From contig JBEKIM010000229.1 in assembly GCA_050011755.1 (NCBI GenBank), forward strand, positions 1-11,299: a stretch of DNA of 11,299 nucleotides, in the 5' to 3' direction. This document shows, one piece after another, positions 1 through 6,819 of the stretch. The stretch comes from Bog-159 sp050011755 (GTDB lineage Bacteria; Acidobacteriota; Terriglobia; Bryobacterales; Bryobacteraceae). Below the pieces are notes generated by a model. That model was not told the origin of the DNA. It saw only the letters and a program-made list of their open reading frames with translations, and made no database searches. Position 1 is the first letter of the stretch. Each line of letters opens with the position of its first letter. The position numbers were made by a program, and so were the translations under genes.

Positions 1-444
1 CGCCAGCGTTTTCGTGTGTTCGCGATAGAACGCCACTTCCGGATACATGAAATTGTCTGCGTAGCCATCCGGCGCGCTGCGGTCGAAGCGCAGCAGGGTG
101 GCCGGATCGCGAACAGGCAAGGGGCGCAGGAACATCAGGTCGAAGAAGCCAAAGGTGGCCACGTTCACGCCGATGCCGAGCGCCAGCATCAGCAGCGCCG
201 CGGCCGTGAACCCGGGCGATCCGCGGAGCGTGCGCGCCGCGTAGCGCAGGTCCTGGGCCAGACGATCGATCCAGGTCCAGCCCCAGGCGTCGCGCGATTG
301 CTCGCGCAGCAGCAGCGTGTTCGGCAAAGGTGGGCGGCTTTCGCGCGCCGCCATTTCGCGATGGAATTCGATATCCCCTGCCAACTCGCGGTCGAAGCGG
401 CGGCGGTGCAGCAGATATTGGATACGGCGAATCAACTGGTTCAT
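1..444 (-). CDS. ADOP-family permease, N-terminal part (runs off left edge)
   Basis: Reverse-strand frame open from an ATG at 444 to the window edge, giving 148 residues without a stop. It starts with MNQLIRR and has the ADOP prefix region (HRRRFDRELA, then the REQ-RDAWGW element), followed by a first transmembrane helix around residues 78-102 and the start of the MacB-like periplasmic domain. It is closely similar to the N-terminus of the complete permease upstream, about two thirds identical or better by eye, so the two are tandem paralogues. ADOPs are MacB/FtsX-like inner-membrane proteins without a partner ATPase gene; their substrates are mostly unknown. The start lies 3 bases after the TAG of the preceding gene and lacks a clear Shine-Dalgarno sequence, suggesting translational coupling in a padR-ADOP-ADOP operon. 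The missing C-terminal part cannot be assessed. Confidence 0.9.
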   Translation of the reverse strand, partial: MNQLIRRIQYLLHRRRFDRELAGDIEFHREMAARESRPPLPNTLLLREQSRDAWGWTWIDRLAQDLRYAARTLRGSPGFTAAALLMLALGIGVNVATFGFFDLMFLRPLPVRDPATLLRFDRSAPDGYADNFMYPEVAFYREHTKTLA

Positions 445-447
445 AAG

Positions 448-2988
448 CTACTCATGACGAAGGGCGCGCATGGGATCCACGCGCAGGGCACGCCGCGCGG
501 GCCATAACGCGGCTACCGCGACGGTGAGAGCAAACAAGCCCACCGCGCCCAAGTATGCCATGGGATCGAGATTGCTGATGCCGTAGAGTTGGCCGCGCAG
601 CAGGCCGGACAAGGCAGCCGCCGCGGCCACGCCTAACAACAGCCCGGCGGCGAGAGGACGGGAGAATTGCCGCAGCACCACCGACAGGATATGCGCGGGC
701 CGCGCGCCCAGCGCCATGCGGATGCCGATCTCCCGGGTGCGCTGCGAGACCGCGTAGGCCACTACGCCCACGATGCCGAGACACGCGAGCAGGTCGGCAA
801 CGAAGCCTAAGGCGCTTACGGCCAGGGCGCTCGATTCCGCGCCGCGCAGTTTCTGCCGGAATCCGCTCTTCATCAATTGAACCTCCGGAAAAGTATTGGG
901 GTCGACGGATTTGGCGGTGGATGCGACCTGCCGCACGAGGCCCTCCGGCGCGGCCGCGGTCCGCACCAGGACGGATGTCCCCGGCAGGTCGGCCGGCGCG
1001 ATGGGGAAATAAACTTCCACCGAGTCGGAATCCTCGAGTTTGACGACCCGGGCGGTCCCGGCGATTCCGACGACGGTGTAAGGCTCATCCATGGTGAACT
1101 TCTTCCCTAACGGGTCCTGCCCGGGCCATGCGGCGCGCGCCAGCGATTCTCCGATGACAATGGCGTGCGGTTCGCCGCGCATCAGGTTGCGGCCCCGCAA
1201 CAGGGGGATTTTCATGGTCTGAAAGAACTGCGGATCGATGCGGTTGATTTGAACACGCATGTGCCGGCCATCCAGGTCGACGCCGGCAATCTCCGACCGG
1301 CGGCCGAGCGGCGGACTTTGCGCCAGCGATACGGAATCCACGCCGGGAAGCGCACGAAGACGGTTCTGGAGCGTGTCCAGATAGGCTTGAGCTCGGGCCG
1401 GCGAATAACCGTGCAAGCCGAGGCGCGGGTCAATCGCGATGACCTGTTGATAATCGAAGCCGGGATTATTCGACATGACATGCTTCAACGCGCGGCCCAG
1501 GAGTCCCGCCACGATCAACAACACGCAGCTTGCCGCCACTTGCGCGCCCACCAGCACCTGCCGCGCGATGGTGGCGCGATGGCGCTGGCGGGCGGCTTGG
1601 AACGCGGGCATCAACCCGAACAGGATCGCGGATAGACATCCGACGCCGAGTGCGAAGACAGCGACGCGCCAGTCGGGCGAGGCATCCAGCCATGCGGGGC
1701 TTCCGGTAGCCGTCATCAGGCCGCGCAGCACGGCATAGCCCAGCGCCATACCGGCGGCGGCGCCCAGCAGAGCCAGCAAAAGGCTCTCGGTGAATAACTG
1801 GCGGATGAGCCGGCCTTTGCCTGCTCCTACCGCTACCCGTATGGCGATTTCCCGCTCGCGGGCGACACCCCGCGCCATCAACAGGCTGCCCAGATTGCCG
1901 CATGCCACGGCCAGAATCAGCAGGCCGAGAGTGGCGACCAGGGCTATCACCGGAAACAACTCGTTCTGCTTTTCCGATCCGGTGCCACTGCGGTCGCCGA
2001 TCATCATGCTTTCGGCGTAACCCCCAGGATCGCTGGGAAGGGTTTCCTTTTCCCAGATGTCGTCGGGATGCTGCTTGCGCAATTGCGCCGCCAGCGACTT
2101 GAGTTCTTCTTCAGCCGCTTTGGGTGCGACCCCCGGCCGCAGCCGGCCCCACATCCGGACGCTGTTGATGGTGAAATCGGTCAGCAGTTGGCTGCCGGGT
2201 GTAAAATAGGGTTGTTGGGTGATGGGCAGGTACAGAGGCGAATCGTTCAAGCGGAGGCCGCTGAAATCGCGCGACGCCACGCCGACGATGGCCGCCGGCT
2301 TGCCATTCAAGCGAATGGTTCGGCCGACCACGGACGGATCCGCGCCGAAGTGGCGCTGCCAGAAGCCTTCGTCGAGGACTACCACCGGATCCGCGTCCGG
2401 TGCCGCGTCCCGCGCGGGATCGAGCAATCGGCCGAGCCGCGGCGCGGCGCCCAGTTCGCTGAAGAAATTGGCGGTCACGAAGCTGGCCTCCACTTGCTTG
2501 TCTTCGCCTTCGACAGCCACGCCGGTGGTATTAAAAGCCAGCACGGCCGACAAGGTGGTGGCGTGCCGGCGAAAGAACGCCATTTCCGGATAAGGCATGG
2601 CGAACGCATAACTCTGGGGCGCGCGGCGATGGAATCGCAGCAGCGTGGCTGGATCGCGGACATTCAAGGGCCGCAAAACCATCAGGTCGAAGAAGCCGAA
2701 GATGGCTACGTTGACGCCGATTCCGATAGCCAGCATGAGCACCGCGGCCAGCGTGAATCCGGGGGACTTGCGCAGCACGCGGGCCGCGTAGCGCACGTCC
2801 TGCGAAAAGCGGTCGATCCAGGTCCAGCCCCACGCGTCGCGCGCCTGTTCGCGAAGCTGCAGCGGGTGGGCCAGCGGCCGGCCGGCGGATTCGGCCATTT
2901 CGCGATGAAATTCCAGGTCGTTGGCCAGTTCCCGGTCGAAGCGGCGGCGGTGCAGCAGGTAATGGAGACGGCGGAGTAAGTCGTTCAT
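448..2988 (-). CDS. ADOP-family (MacB/FtsX-like) permease
   Basis: Encodes 846 residues, the usual size of an Acidobacterial Duplicated Orphan Permease. Visible order: a cytoplasmic prefix of about 75 residues (HRRRFDRELA, then REQARDAWGW); a first membrane helix around 78-102; a MacB-type periplasmic domain; a central FtsX-type membrane block containing the signature REREIAIRVAVGAGKGRL; a second periplasmic domain; and a final FtsX block with the matching signature TREIGIRMALGARPAH and a closing helix. The two near-repeated signatures show the duplicated permease layout. The frame is open 49 codons further upstream, but that would overlap padR; the ATG at 2988 aligns with the start of the paralogue and has GAGGGA about 8 bases before it. 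The gap to padR is 11 bases. In related loci PadR represses the ADOP operon, often linked to efflux or envelope stress. No ATPase gene is in the window, so the energy source and substrate are unknown. Confidence 0.93.
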   Translation of the reverse strand: MNDLLRRLHYLLHRRRFDRELANDLEFHREMAESAGRPLAHPLQLREQARDAWGWTWIDRFSQDVRYAARVLRKSPGFTLAAVLMLAIGIGVNVAIFGFFDLMVLRPLNVRDPATLLRFHRRAPQSYAFAMPYPEMAFFRRHATTLSAVLAFNTTGVAVEGEDKQVEASFVTANFFSELGAAPRLGRLLDPARDAAPDADPVVVLDEGFWQRHFGADPSVVGRTIRLNGKPAAIVGVASRDFSGLRLNDSPLYLPITQQPYFTPGSQLLTDFTINSVRMWGRLRPGVAPKAAEEELKSLAAQLRKQHPDDIWEKETLPSDPGGYAESMMIGDRSGTGSEKQNELFPVIALVATLGLLILAVACGNLGSLLMARGVAREREIAIRVAVGAGKGRLIRQLFTESLLLALLGAAAGMALGYAVLRGLMTATGSPAWLDASPDWRVAVFALGVGCLSAILFGLMPAFQAARQRHRATIARQVLVGAQVAASCVLLIVAGLLGRALKHVMSNNPGFDYQQVIAIDPRLGLHGYSPARAQAYLDTLQNRLRALPGVDSVSLAQSPPLGRRSEIAGVDLDGRHMRVQINRIDPQFFQTMKIPLLRGRNLMRGEPHAIVIGESLARAAWPGQDPLGKKFTMDEPYTVVGIAGTARVVKLEDSDSVEVYFPIAPADLPGTSVLVRTAAAPEGLVRQVASTAKSVDPNTFPEVQLMKSGFRQKLRGAESSALAVSALGFVADLLACLGIVGVVAYAVSQRTREIGIRMALGARPAHILSVVLRQFSRPLAAGLLLGVAAAAALSGLLRGQLYGISNLDPMAYLGAVGLFALTVAVAALWPARRALRVDPMRALRHE

Positions 2989-2999
2989 GGAGTGTTCCC

Positions 3000-3335
3000 T
3001 CAGGCCGTGCGCAGGACCGATTGGATGGCTTCGTTCACGCGGTCGTATTCGGAGAGTTCGGCTTCCAGTTGCCTGCGGCCGGCGGGCGTGAGGCGGTAAA
3101 AGCGGACTTTGCGATGGGTCTCCGAGATGCCCCATTCGGAGGTGACCCAGCCTTTGAGCAGGATTTTCTGGAGGGCGGGGTAGAGGGAGCCTTCTTCCAC
3201 GCGCAGGACCTCTGAGGAGAGGACGTGGATGCGCTGGGCGATGGCGTATCCGTGAAGGGCACCCGATCGCAGGACGCGCAGGATCAGCAGCACGAGCGCC
3301 CCCGAAGGCATATCCGGCTTAGGCATAGGCTTCAT
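3000..3335 (-). CDS. PadR-family transcriptional regulator
   Basis: Encodes 111 residues, typical of the short PadR class that lacks a long C-terminal domain. The winged-helix core is clear: a first helix region with LVLLILRVL, then GALHGYAIAQRI (HGYAI is a PadR hallmark), the recognition part VEEGSLYPALQKILLKGWV, and the wing with RKVRFYRLTPAGRRQLEAEL. PadR proteins are usually dimeric repressors of the adjacent transport operon. This gene lies 11 bases upstream of the first ADOP permease, so it probably controls that operon and itself. Start choice: the first ATG (3335) lies directly at the expected transcription start of a good promoter, giving a leaderless mRNA. In-frame ATGs at codons 4 and 9 are alternatives and would not change the DNA-binding domain. 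A much longer upstream open frame (to 3872) is antisense to the divergent gene and was not used. Confidence 0.92.
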   Translation of the reverse strand: MKPMPKPDMPSGALVLLILRVLRSGALHGYAIAQRIHVLSSEVLRVEEGSLYPALQKILLKGWVTSEWGISETHRKVRFYRLTPAGRRQLEAELSEYDRVNEAIQSVLRTA

Positions 3336-3342
3336 AGGGGTA

Positions 3343-3371
3343 TTGTTATCGATGTGTGCATCTCGTGTCAA
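3343..3371 (-). promoter_or_regulatory. Probable sigma-70 promoter of padR-ADOP operon, with possible operator
   Basis: On the minus strand a perfect -35 box TTGACA (3371-3366) is followed after 17 bases by TAACAA (3348-3343); GATAAC two bases earlier is a better -10 match but gives a 15-base spacer. The transcription start would fall at or within a base or two of the padR ATG, so the mRNA may be leaderless. The spacer holds a short inverted repeat GATG-N4-CATC (3351-3362), which is where a PadR dimer could block RNA polymerase. The boxes are seen directly; the operator role is inferred. Confidence 0.5.
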
Positions 3372-3390
3372 GAGGCAGGCCCGCGGCGGG

Positions 3391-3419
3391 TTGCGCGCAC
3401 GCGGTGTCCGCGATATGAT
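3391..3419 (+). promoter_or_regulatory. Probable sigma-70 promoter of the M91 peptidase gene
   Basis: TTGCGC (3391-3396) and TATGAT (3414-3419) are separated by exactly 17 bases, a good -35/-10 pair. It stands back to back with the padR promoter; the two -35 boxes are 19 bases apart. A GC-rich palindrome, CCCGC-G-GCGGG (3380-3390), directly precedes the -35 box. Transcription would start near 3426, leaving a leader of about 30 bases with a strong ribosome binding site. Confidence 0.5.
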
Positions 3420-3444
3420 CGGTGACGCTGTAAACGGAGGGATT

Positions 3445-3450
3445 AGGAGG
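3445..3450 (+). promoter_or_regulatory. Strong Shine-Dalgarno site of the M91 gene
   Basis: AGGAGG, a full consensus match, ends 5 bases before the ATG at 3456 and fixes that start. It is among the strongest ribosome binding sites in the window. Confidence 0.8.
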
Positions 3451-3455
3451 TTGAA

Positions 3456-4214
3456 ATGGCAATTGTGATCGCCGGGAAAGTCAGCAACTATAAAGGTCAC
3501 GTGCGGGCGGACTTCGGGGCATATCCGGAGTGGAAGGGCCAGGTGGAGGCAGCTCTGGCGCAGATTCAAAACAACCGGCGCGGCGCCCAACTCTATGATG
3601 AAGTGAATGAGGCAGCCAAGACTGTCACGATCGTGCGGTCGCTCGACGGCGATCAGTCGAATGTCACTTGGGTAGACGGCAACGTGTATCCTCTCTATCA
3701 TGCCGTCGAAGTGGATGCCATCAATAAGGCTCTGAAGATCGCCACCCGAAACGAGCCGGAGTTGTTGAAGCTCAAGGGGCGCATCAACCAGTTGGCCGAG
3801 AAGGTTGCCTGGAAGTCCGCTACGGAAGTGTCGGCAATTATCTTGAATGAGCCGGGAAATCAAAACCTGCAATACGAATTAGAGACATACGATTGCCTCA
3901 CGGCCGGAATCGGCATGGACTGCTATATCCGATGGCATCCGGTCAATGACTTTATCGGTGACTCGACCCTTGAGAAGGGCGCGGCGGAGAATAAATGGCG
4001 GACTCGCCCGCCCTGGATCGGGTTGGCGCATGAACTGGTGCATGCATGGCGTTTTGTGGCCGGCCGTTGTATCTTCACAGGCAATAACCTGGCCGACGAG
4101 CAGTTGGCTACCGGGGTGCCTCCTTACATGTTGGGCAAATACAACGAAAATGGGATGCGCTATTACGCGTTTCAGATCATGCGGCCGTATTATGGTTCGA
4201 CGCATGGAAAATAA
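3456..4214 (+). CDS. M91-family (NleD-like) zinc metallopeptidase
   Basis: Encodes 252 residues. The zinc-binding motif HELVH lies at 192-196 in the context RPPWIGLAHELVHAWRF, which matches the M91 'effector' peptidase family (type III effector NleD of enteropathogenic E. coli and relatives). Downstream, NLADEQLATG (211-220) fits the acidic segment expected after the HExxH helix, with D214 or E215 as candidate further ligand. The N-terminal part (FGAYPEWKGQVEAALAQI through KTVTIV) resembles the usual beginning of the M91 domain, so the protein is essentially only this domain. There is no signal peptide, membrane helix or Rhs/toxin carrier, so it is either cytoplasmic or exported by a route not visible here. 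It has its own promoter and strong Shine-Dalgarno site. GC falls to about 42-55% in sampled stretches against about 65% in the flanking kinase gene, hinting at horizontal transfer. NleD cleaves host MAP kinases; the substrate here is unknown. Confidence 0.82.
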   Translation: MAIVIAGKVSNYKGHVRADFGAYPEWKGQVEAALAQIQNNRRGAQLYDEVNEAAKTVTIVRSLDGDQSNVTWVDGNVYPLYHAVEVDAINKALKIATRNEPELLKLKGRINQLAEKVAWKSATEVSAIILNEPGNQNLQYELETYDCLTAGIGMDCYIRWHPVNDFIGDSTLEKGAAENKWRTRPPWIGLAHELVHAWRFVAGRCIFTGNNLADEQLATGVPPYMLGKYNENGMRYYAFQIMRPYYGSTHGK

Positions 4215-4226
4215 GCAGCGGGCACA

Positions 4227-5879
4227 TCAGGTTTCGCCGAGAAGGGCCTTGAGGCGCGCATAGCCGGCCCGGCTGACCGGCAGTTGCGTGCCGTCGCGTA
4301 GGACGGCGATTTTACTGTCTTTAGTGTAGGCCTCGATCTTGGCGACGCGCTCCAGATTCACGATGTGTGAACGGTGAATGCGGATAAACACGGCTGGGTC
4401 GAGCATGCCCTCCAGGCTGGAAATGGTCTGCTGTTTCAGATAGGTCTTCTTGTCACTCTTCAACGCCACGTAATCGTCCTGAGCTTCCGCGTAGTCCAGT
4501 TTCTCGACGGGAATGACGTGCACGGCGGGACCGTCCTTCACCACGATGCGCAACAAATACTGTTCGGGCGGACGCGCGGCGGCGGCTAACTCAATGGGGT
4601 CCGGGCTTTTCTCCCCCAACCGCTGTCTGGCACGATCCAGCGCTTTTTCGAAGCGTTCCGCGCTGAACGGCTTCAGCAGGTAATCGACGGCGTGCGCATC
4701 GAAGGCCCGCATGGCGTAGGTATCGTAGGCCGTAGTGAAGATTACGGCGAGGTCGCGGCCCACCAGTTCGAGGACTTCGAAGCCATCCAGCTTGGGCATC
4801 TGGATATCGAGGAAAAGCAGGTCCGGTTTGAAGTCCGAAACGGCCTTCACCGCCTCGAATCCATTGCGGCATTCGGCGAGCACCCGCACGTCGGCATGCG
4901 CTTTCAGCATTTCGCGCACCAGGCTGCGGGCGAGTTCCTCGTCGTCCACAATGACCACGCCGAGCTGGGCGGTACGCGCCCGCACGGCGCCCGTCTTTTC
5001 GCTGGAGACAGCCGGCTCATAGCCGCGCTGCAGGTTCTTGAGATCCACCAGCAGGTCGCGCGCGGACTGATAGCGCCGGTCGCGATCTTTTTCCAGGCAC
5101 TTGCGCACGATACGCTCCAACTCCGGTGGCGTTTCGTAGTTGAAGCGCGCCATGGCCTCGGGCTGCGATTGCAGGATCTGCATCAGCAGCTCGGTGGCGT
5201 TGGCGCCGGAATAAGGGAGGCGTCCGGTGGCCATCTCGTAGAGCACCACGCCGAGGCTGAAGAGGTCGGAACGCGCATCGGCCTCGCGGCCCAGCGCCTG
5301 CTCGGGGCTCATGTAATGCACAGTCCCCATGACGATGCCCGGATCGGTAAGGAATTGCGTGGCTGCACGGCTGGCGCCGGAAGATCCGCCGGGCGGCTGC
5401 ATCTTGGCTAGTCCGAAATCCAGCACGGAGACGTGGCCCCGCGGCGCGATCATGATGTTGGCCGGTTTGATGTCGCGGTGCACGATGCCCTTGTCATGCG
5501 CGGCGTCGAGCGCATCCGCTACCTGAATGGCGATGGCGATGGCTTCGGGAAGCGGCAGGGGCGCGCCGGCGATGTGCGCGTCGAGCGTCTGGCCTTCGAT
5601 ATATTCCATCGCCAGGAAGCTAACACCGTTCGCCTCGCCGATCTCGAAGACACGCGCGACATTGGGGTGGCTCAGCGCGGACGCGGTCTTAGCTTCCTGC
5701 ACGAAGCGGCGCATCCGATCGGCATCTCGCGCAACTTCGGGCGGCAGGATCTTGAGAGCGACGGGGCGCTCCAGGTTGAGGTCTTCGGCCAGGTAGACTT
5801 CGCCCATGCCGCCCGCGCCGAGACGGGAGACGATGCGGTAGTGGGCCAGGATGGCTCCGGCCGAGAGGGATTCGGGCAT
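4227..5879 (-). CDS. Ser/Thr protein kinase fused to a LytTR response regulator
   Basis: Encodes 550 residues in one uninterrupted frame. Residues ~14-280 form a Hanks-type kinase with all key residues: glycine loop GAGGMGEVY (21-29), Lys43, HRDIKPAN (134-141, catalytic Asp136), DFG (154-156) and SPEQ (191-194). Residues ~306-420 form a receiver domain: acidic pair D312/D313, phosphoacceptor Asp358 (LFLDIQMP), Thr382/383 and Lys403 (KPF). Residues ~437-548 form a LytTR DNA-binding domain (FIRIHRSHIVNL, then LPVSRAGYARL). A linker of about 25 residues joins kinase and receiver. No membrane helix is seen, so it should act in the cytoplasm as a transcription factor carrying its own kinase. The start is fixed: an in-frame TGA lies three codons upstream, and AGGGAG abuts the ATG. 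The upstream MBL gene is 68 bases away on the same strand; the M91 gene converges with a 12-base gap. The usual acidobacterial kinase carries TPR, WD40 or TolB repeats instead. Confidence 0.95.
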   Translation of the reverse strand: MPESLSAGAILAHYRIVSRLGAGGMGEVYLAEDLNLERPVALKILPPEVARDADRMRRFVQEAKTASALSHPNVARVFEIGEANGVSFLAMEYIEGQTLDAHIAGAPLPLPEAIAIAIQVADALDAAHDKGIVHRDIKPANIMIAPRGHVSVLDFGLAKMQPPGGSSGASRAATQFLTDPGIVMGTVHYMSPEQALGREADARSDLFSLGVVLYEMATGRLPYSGANATELLMQILQSQPEAMARFNYETPPELERIVRKCLEKDRDRRYQSARDLLVDLKNLQRGYEPAVSSEKTGAVRARTAQLGVVIVDDEELARSLVREMLKAHADVRVLAECRNGFEAVKAVSDFKPDLLFLDIQMPKLDGFEVLELVGRDLAVIFTTAYDTYAMRAFDAHAVDYLLKPFSAERFEKALDRARQRLGEKSPDPIELAAAARPPEQYLLRIVVKDGPAVHVIPVEKLDYAEAQDDYVALKSDKKTYLKQQTISSLEGMLDPAVFIRIHRSHIVNLERVAKIEAYTKDSKIAVLRDGTQLPVSRAGYARLKALLGET

Positions 5880-5928
5880 CTCCCTTCATGGTAGCTTGGC
5901 TGCCCGTGGCGCACGGTTCAGAGTGCCG

Positions 5929-5948
5929 GCGGGAGTTTTAAGTCCCGC
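5929..5948 (-). other. Small hairpin at the end of the MBL gene
   Basis: Six-base perfect arms GCGGGA/TCCCGC enclose an 8-base loop (CTTAAAAC on the minus strand), beginning at the last base of the MBL stop codon. No T-run follows on the minus strand, so it is not a classical rho-independent terminator. It may give partial termination or mRNA 3' end protection before the kinase gene. Confidence 0.3.
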
Positions 5949-6673
5949 TAGAGGTTCATTTCCTGGCCGATACGTTCGAGACCGATGCGTTCCGGCTCCC
6001 GGCCGGCGGCGCGGTAGAGCCGTTCGATCGGCTCGTGGCGGGGCTCGCGGCTGAGCGGAAAGGTCTGGTGGTGCACGGGCAGGAAGATCTCGGCTCCCGC
6101 GTCGTTGCCCATCTGCCAGGCTTGTTCGGGCGTGCAGTGATAACGGATCCACGGATCGTAGGCGCCCACCGGCATGATTGCCAGGTCGATGCGCCGGGAA
6201 CTGCGCAGCGCGCGAAAAGCCGTGGTAGCCGCGGTATCGCCACCGAACAGCACGCGATAGCGGCCGGCTTCGATCAGGTAGCCGTTATATCCGCGATACG
6301 TATCGCTGTGCATGCGCGCGCCCCAATGATTCACTTCAAAGGCCCGCAGACCGATGGGTCCCACGCGGGTGTGCTCGCCCCATGCCAGCTCCTTGACGGC
6401 GGCATACCGGCGAGTGCGCAACAGGTCGCTGGTTTTGGCGGCCGTGACCACGGTGGTCGAGCGGCTCTCTAGCGCGCGTAGCGTCGCCAAATCGAAATGA
6501 TCCATGTGGGCGTGCGAGAGCAGCACCAGATCGATCTTCGGCAGCTCATCGGCGCGCAACGCGGGCGCCACCAGGCGCTTCAATCCGACCGTCAGGGGGC
6601 CGACACTCACGCCAACGCGATCGCCTAACACCGGATCGGTCAGGATGGTGACACCGTCCAGTTTGAGCAGCAC
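5948..6673 (-). CDS. MBL-fold metal-dependent hydrolase (UlaG/NAPE-PLD-like)
   Basis: From the GTG at 6673 this gives 241 residues. Metallo-beta-lactamase motifs are clear: SHAHMDHFD (metal ligands H54, H56, D58, H59), VNHWGAR (H116), GGDT (D146) and a terminal LPVHHQTF histidine. The LTDPV segment before them and the HWGAR motif fit the Lactamase_B_2 group of UlaG/NAPE-PLD-like enzymes. These hydrolyse phosphodiester or lactone bonds; the substrate cannot be told from sequence. No signal peptide is seen. GTG is the first standard start codon, but it cuts into a conserved region: the same frame upstream reads NPKLWPDRG and then HAAWLGHTT, which normally forms the first beta strand of this family. 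The true protein is therefore probably about 20-30 residues longer (see the upstream entry). The kinase-LytTR gene lies 68 bases downstream on the same strand. Confidence 0.85.
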   Translation of the reverse strand: MLLKLDGVTILTDPVLGDRVGVSVGPLTVGLKRLVAPALRADELPKIDLVLLSHAHMDHFDLATLRALESRSTTVVTAAKTSDLLRTRRYAAVKELAWGEHTRVGPIGLRAFEVNHWGARMHSDTYRGYNGYLIEAGRYRVLFGGDTAATTAFRALRSSRRIDLAIMPVGAYDPWIRYHCTPEQAWQMGNDAGAEIFLPVHHQTFPLSREPRHEPIERLYRAAGREPERIGLERIGQEMNL

Positions 6674-6819
6674 CGTGGTGTGCCCCAGCCAGGCGGCGTG
6701 CAGACCGCGATCGGGCCAAAGTTTCGGATTCGGATGTTCCGGGGAGGATGTGATATGCGGACCTCTGCTTATTGGATGCCGGGCGGACCGCGCACGTTGC
6801 GGGGCGTTTTCCTACCCGG
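6674..6819 (-). other. Gap holding the probable N-terminal extension of the MBL gene
   Basis: Between the hydrolase stop and the MBL GTG, the MBL frame stays open up to a TAG at 6814-6812. It encodes family-like sequence (PEHPNPKLWPDRG, then HAAWLGHTT) directly before the GTG. The frame contains no ATG, GTG or TTG there. Candidate non-standard starts are ATC at 6754, preceded by AGAGGT at a usable distance of 6 bases, ATA at 6772, or CTG codons nearer the GTG. A start-codon loss or a sequencing indel would also explain it. I see no convincing promoter in the gap. Confidence 0.5.

Noticed and set aside
2068..2979. Long plus-strand open frame (303 codons) opposite the ADOP permease
   Set aside because: It is antisense to a clear permease, its translation has no recognisable domain, and long antisense frames are expected in high-GC genes.
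2989..3135. 49-codon upstream extension of the complete ADOP permease
   Set aside because: It overlaps padR in another frame, while the ATG at 2988 aligns exactly with the start of the paralogous permease.
3336..3872. Upstream extension of the padR frame to 290 codons
   Set aside because: The extra part is antisense to the M91 gene and unlike PadR; a promoter sits directly before the ATG at 3335.
4215..4226. Possible bidirectional terminator between the convergent M91 and kinase genes
   Set aside because: The gap is only 12 bases and shows no hairpin or T-run.
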